Source: JAYUKV01 sp043764135
GTDB lineage: Bacteria; Patescibacteriota; JACMRA01
DNA length: 5,250 bases
Reading direction: 5' to 3'
NCBI GenBank assembly: GCA_043764135.1
Contig: JAYUKV010000022.1
Location: 1-5,250 of the forward strand
Shown piece by piece: positions 5,192-5,250 of the stretch. A model generated the notes under the pieces. That model was not told where the DNA came from, made no database searches, and worked only from the letters and a program-made list of their open reading frames with translations. Made by a program: the position numbers and the translations under genes. Each line of letters opens with the position of its first letter. Positions within the stretch are counted from its first letter, which is position 1.

Positions 5192-5250
5192 TGTCTAAAG
5201 TCATCCAAGTAAGTCCTTAATTTTGTTTAATTTTGATCTAATAATTAAAT

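Noticed and set aside
5201..5250. Possible tail of a leftward gene entering from the right edge (15 codons, TGA at 5203-5201)
   Set aside because: Another frame here is open for a similar length, so the signal is no better than chance without sequence beyond the window.

Overview
This is an AT-rich window (about 30% G+C by eye) with four readable genes, two strong intrinsic terminators and long non-coding gaps. All genes read in the standard code: tryptophans are TGG, no TGA is needed as a sense codon, and the stops are TAA or TAG. The AT bias, a VirB6/TrbL-like membrane protein with a long charged tail, and starts mostly lacking Shine-Dalgarno sequences suggest a candidate phyla radiation (Patescibacteria) genome or a mobile element in a low-GC bacterium. 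That placement is inference; no ribosomal or other phylogenetic marker is present.

Layout. Positions 1-41 may hold the first codons of a leftward gene, with divergent promoters between it and gene 1. Gene 1 (from 178) is a small, very hydrophobic protein with a near-consensus promoter and its own terminator. Its zero frame stops at 462, but the -1 frame carries on as a plausible final membrane helix to 566, and the frames meet exactly at a T TTT TTG heptamer. This is either programmed -1 frameshifting, transcriptional slippage, or a one-base homopolymer error or mutation. Positions 629-979 are a long AT-rich gap with repeated TGTTAA half-sites, one doubtful small ORF, and an extended -10 promoter placed so that transcription should begin at the ATG of the next gene.

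Positions 980-4323 form a two-gene unit. The first gene is an 856-residue polytopic protein resembling VirB6/TrbL, the inner-membrane channel subunit of type IV secretion systems, followed by about 440 residues of charged, helical cytoplasmic tail. Eleven bases later comes an acidic, soluble 253-residue protein of unknown function, then a terminator. The pair may work together at the membrane (inference from co-transcription).

Positions 4428-5111 encode, on the minus strand, a divergent adenylate-kinase-family protein that keeps the P-loop and LID arginines but lacks the usual DGFPR motif. It converges on the two-gene unit and looks independent of it. The right end (5112-5250) holds a dyad with outward-facing -35-like sequences and no clear gene.

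Most worth a second look: the frameshift junction in gene 1, the predicted leaderless start at 980, the VirB6-like protein with its large tail and unknown partner, and the altered AMP-binding motif of the kinase.
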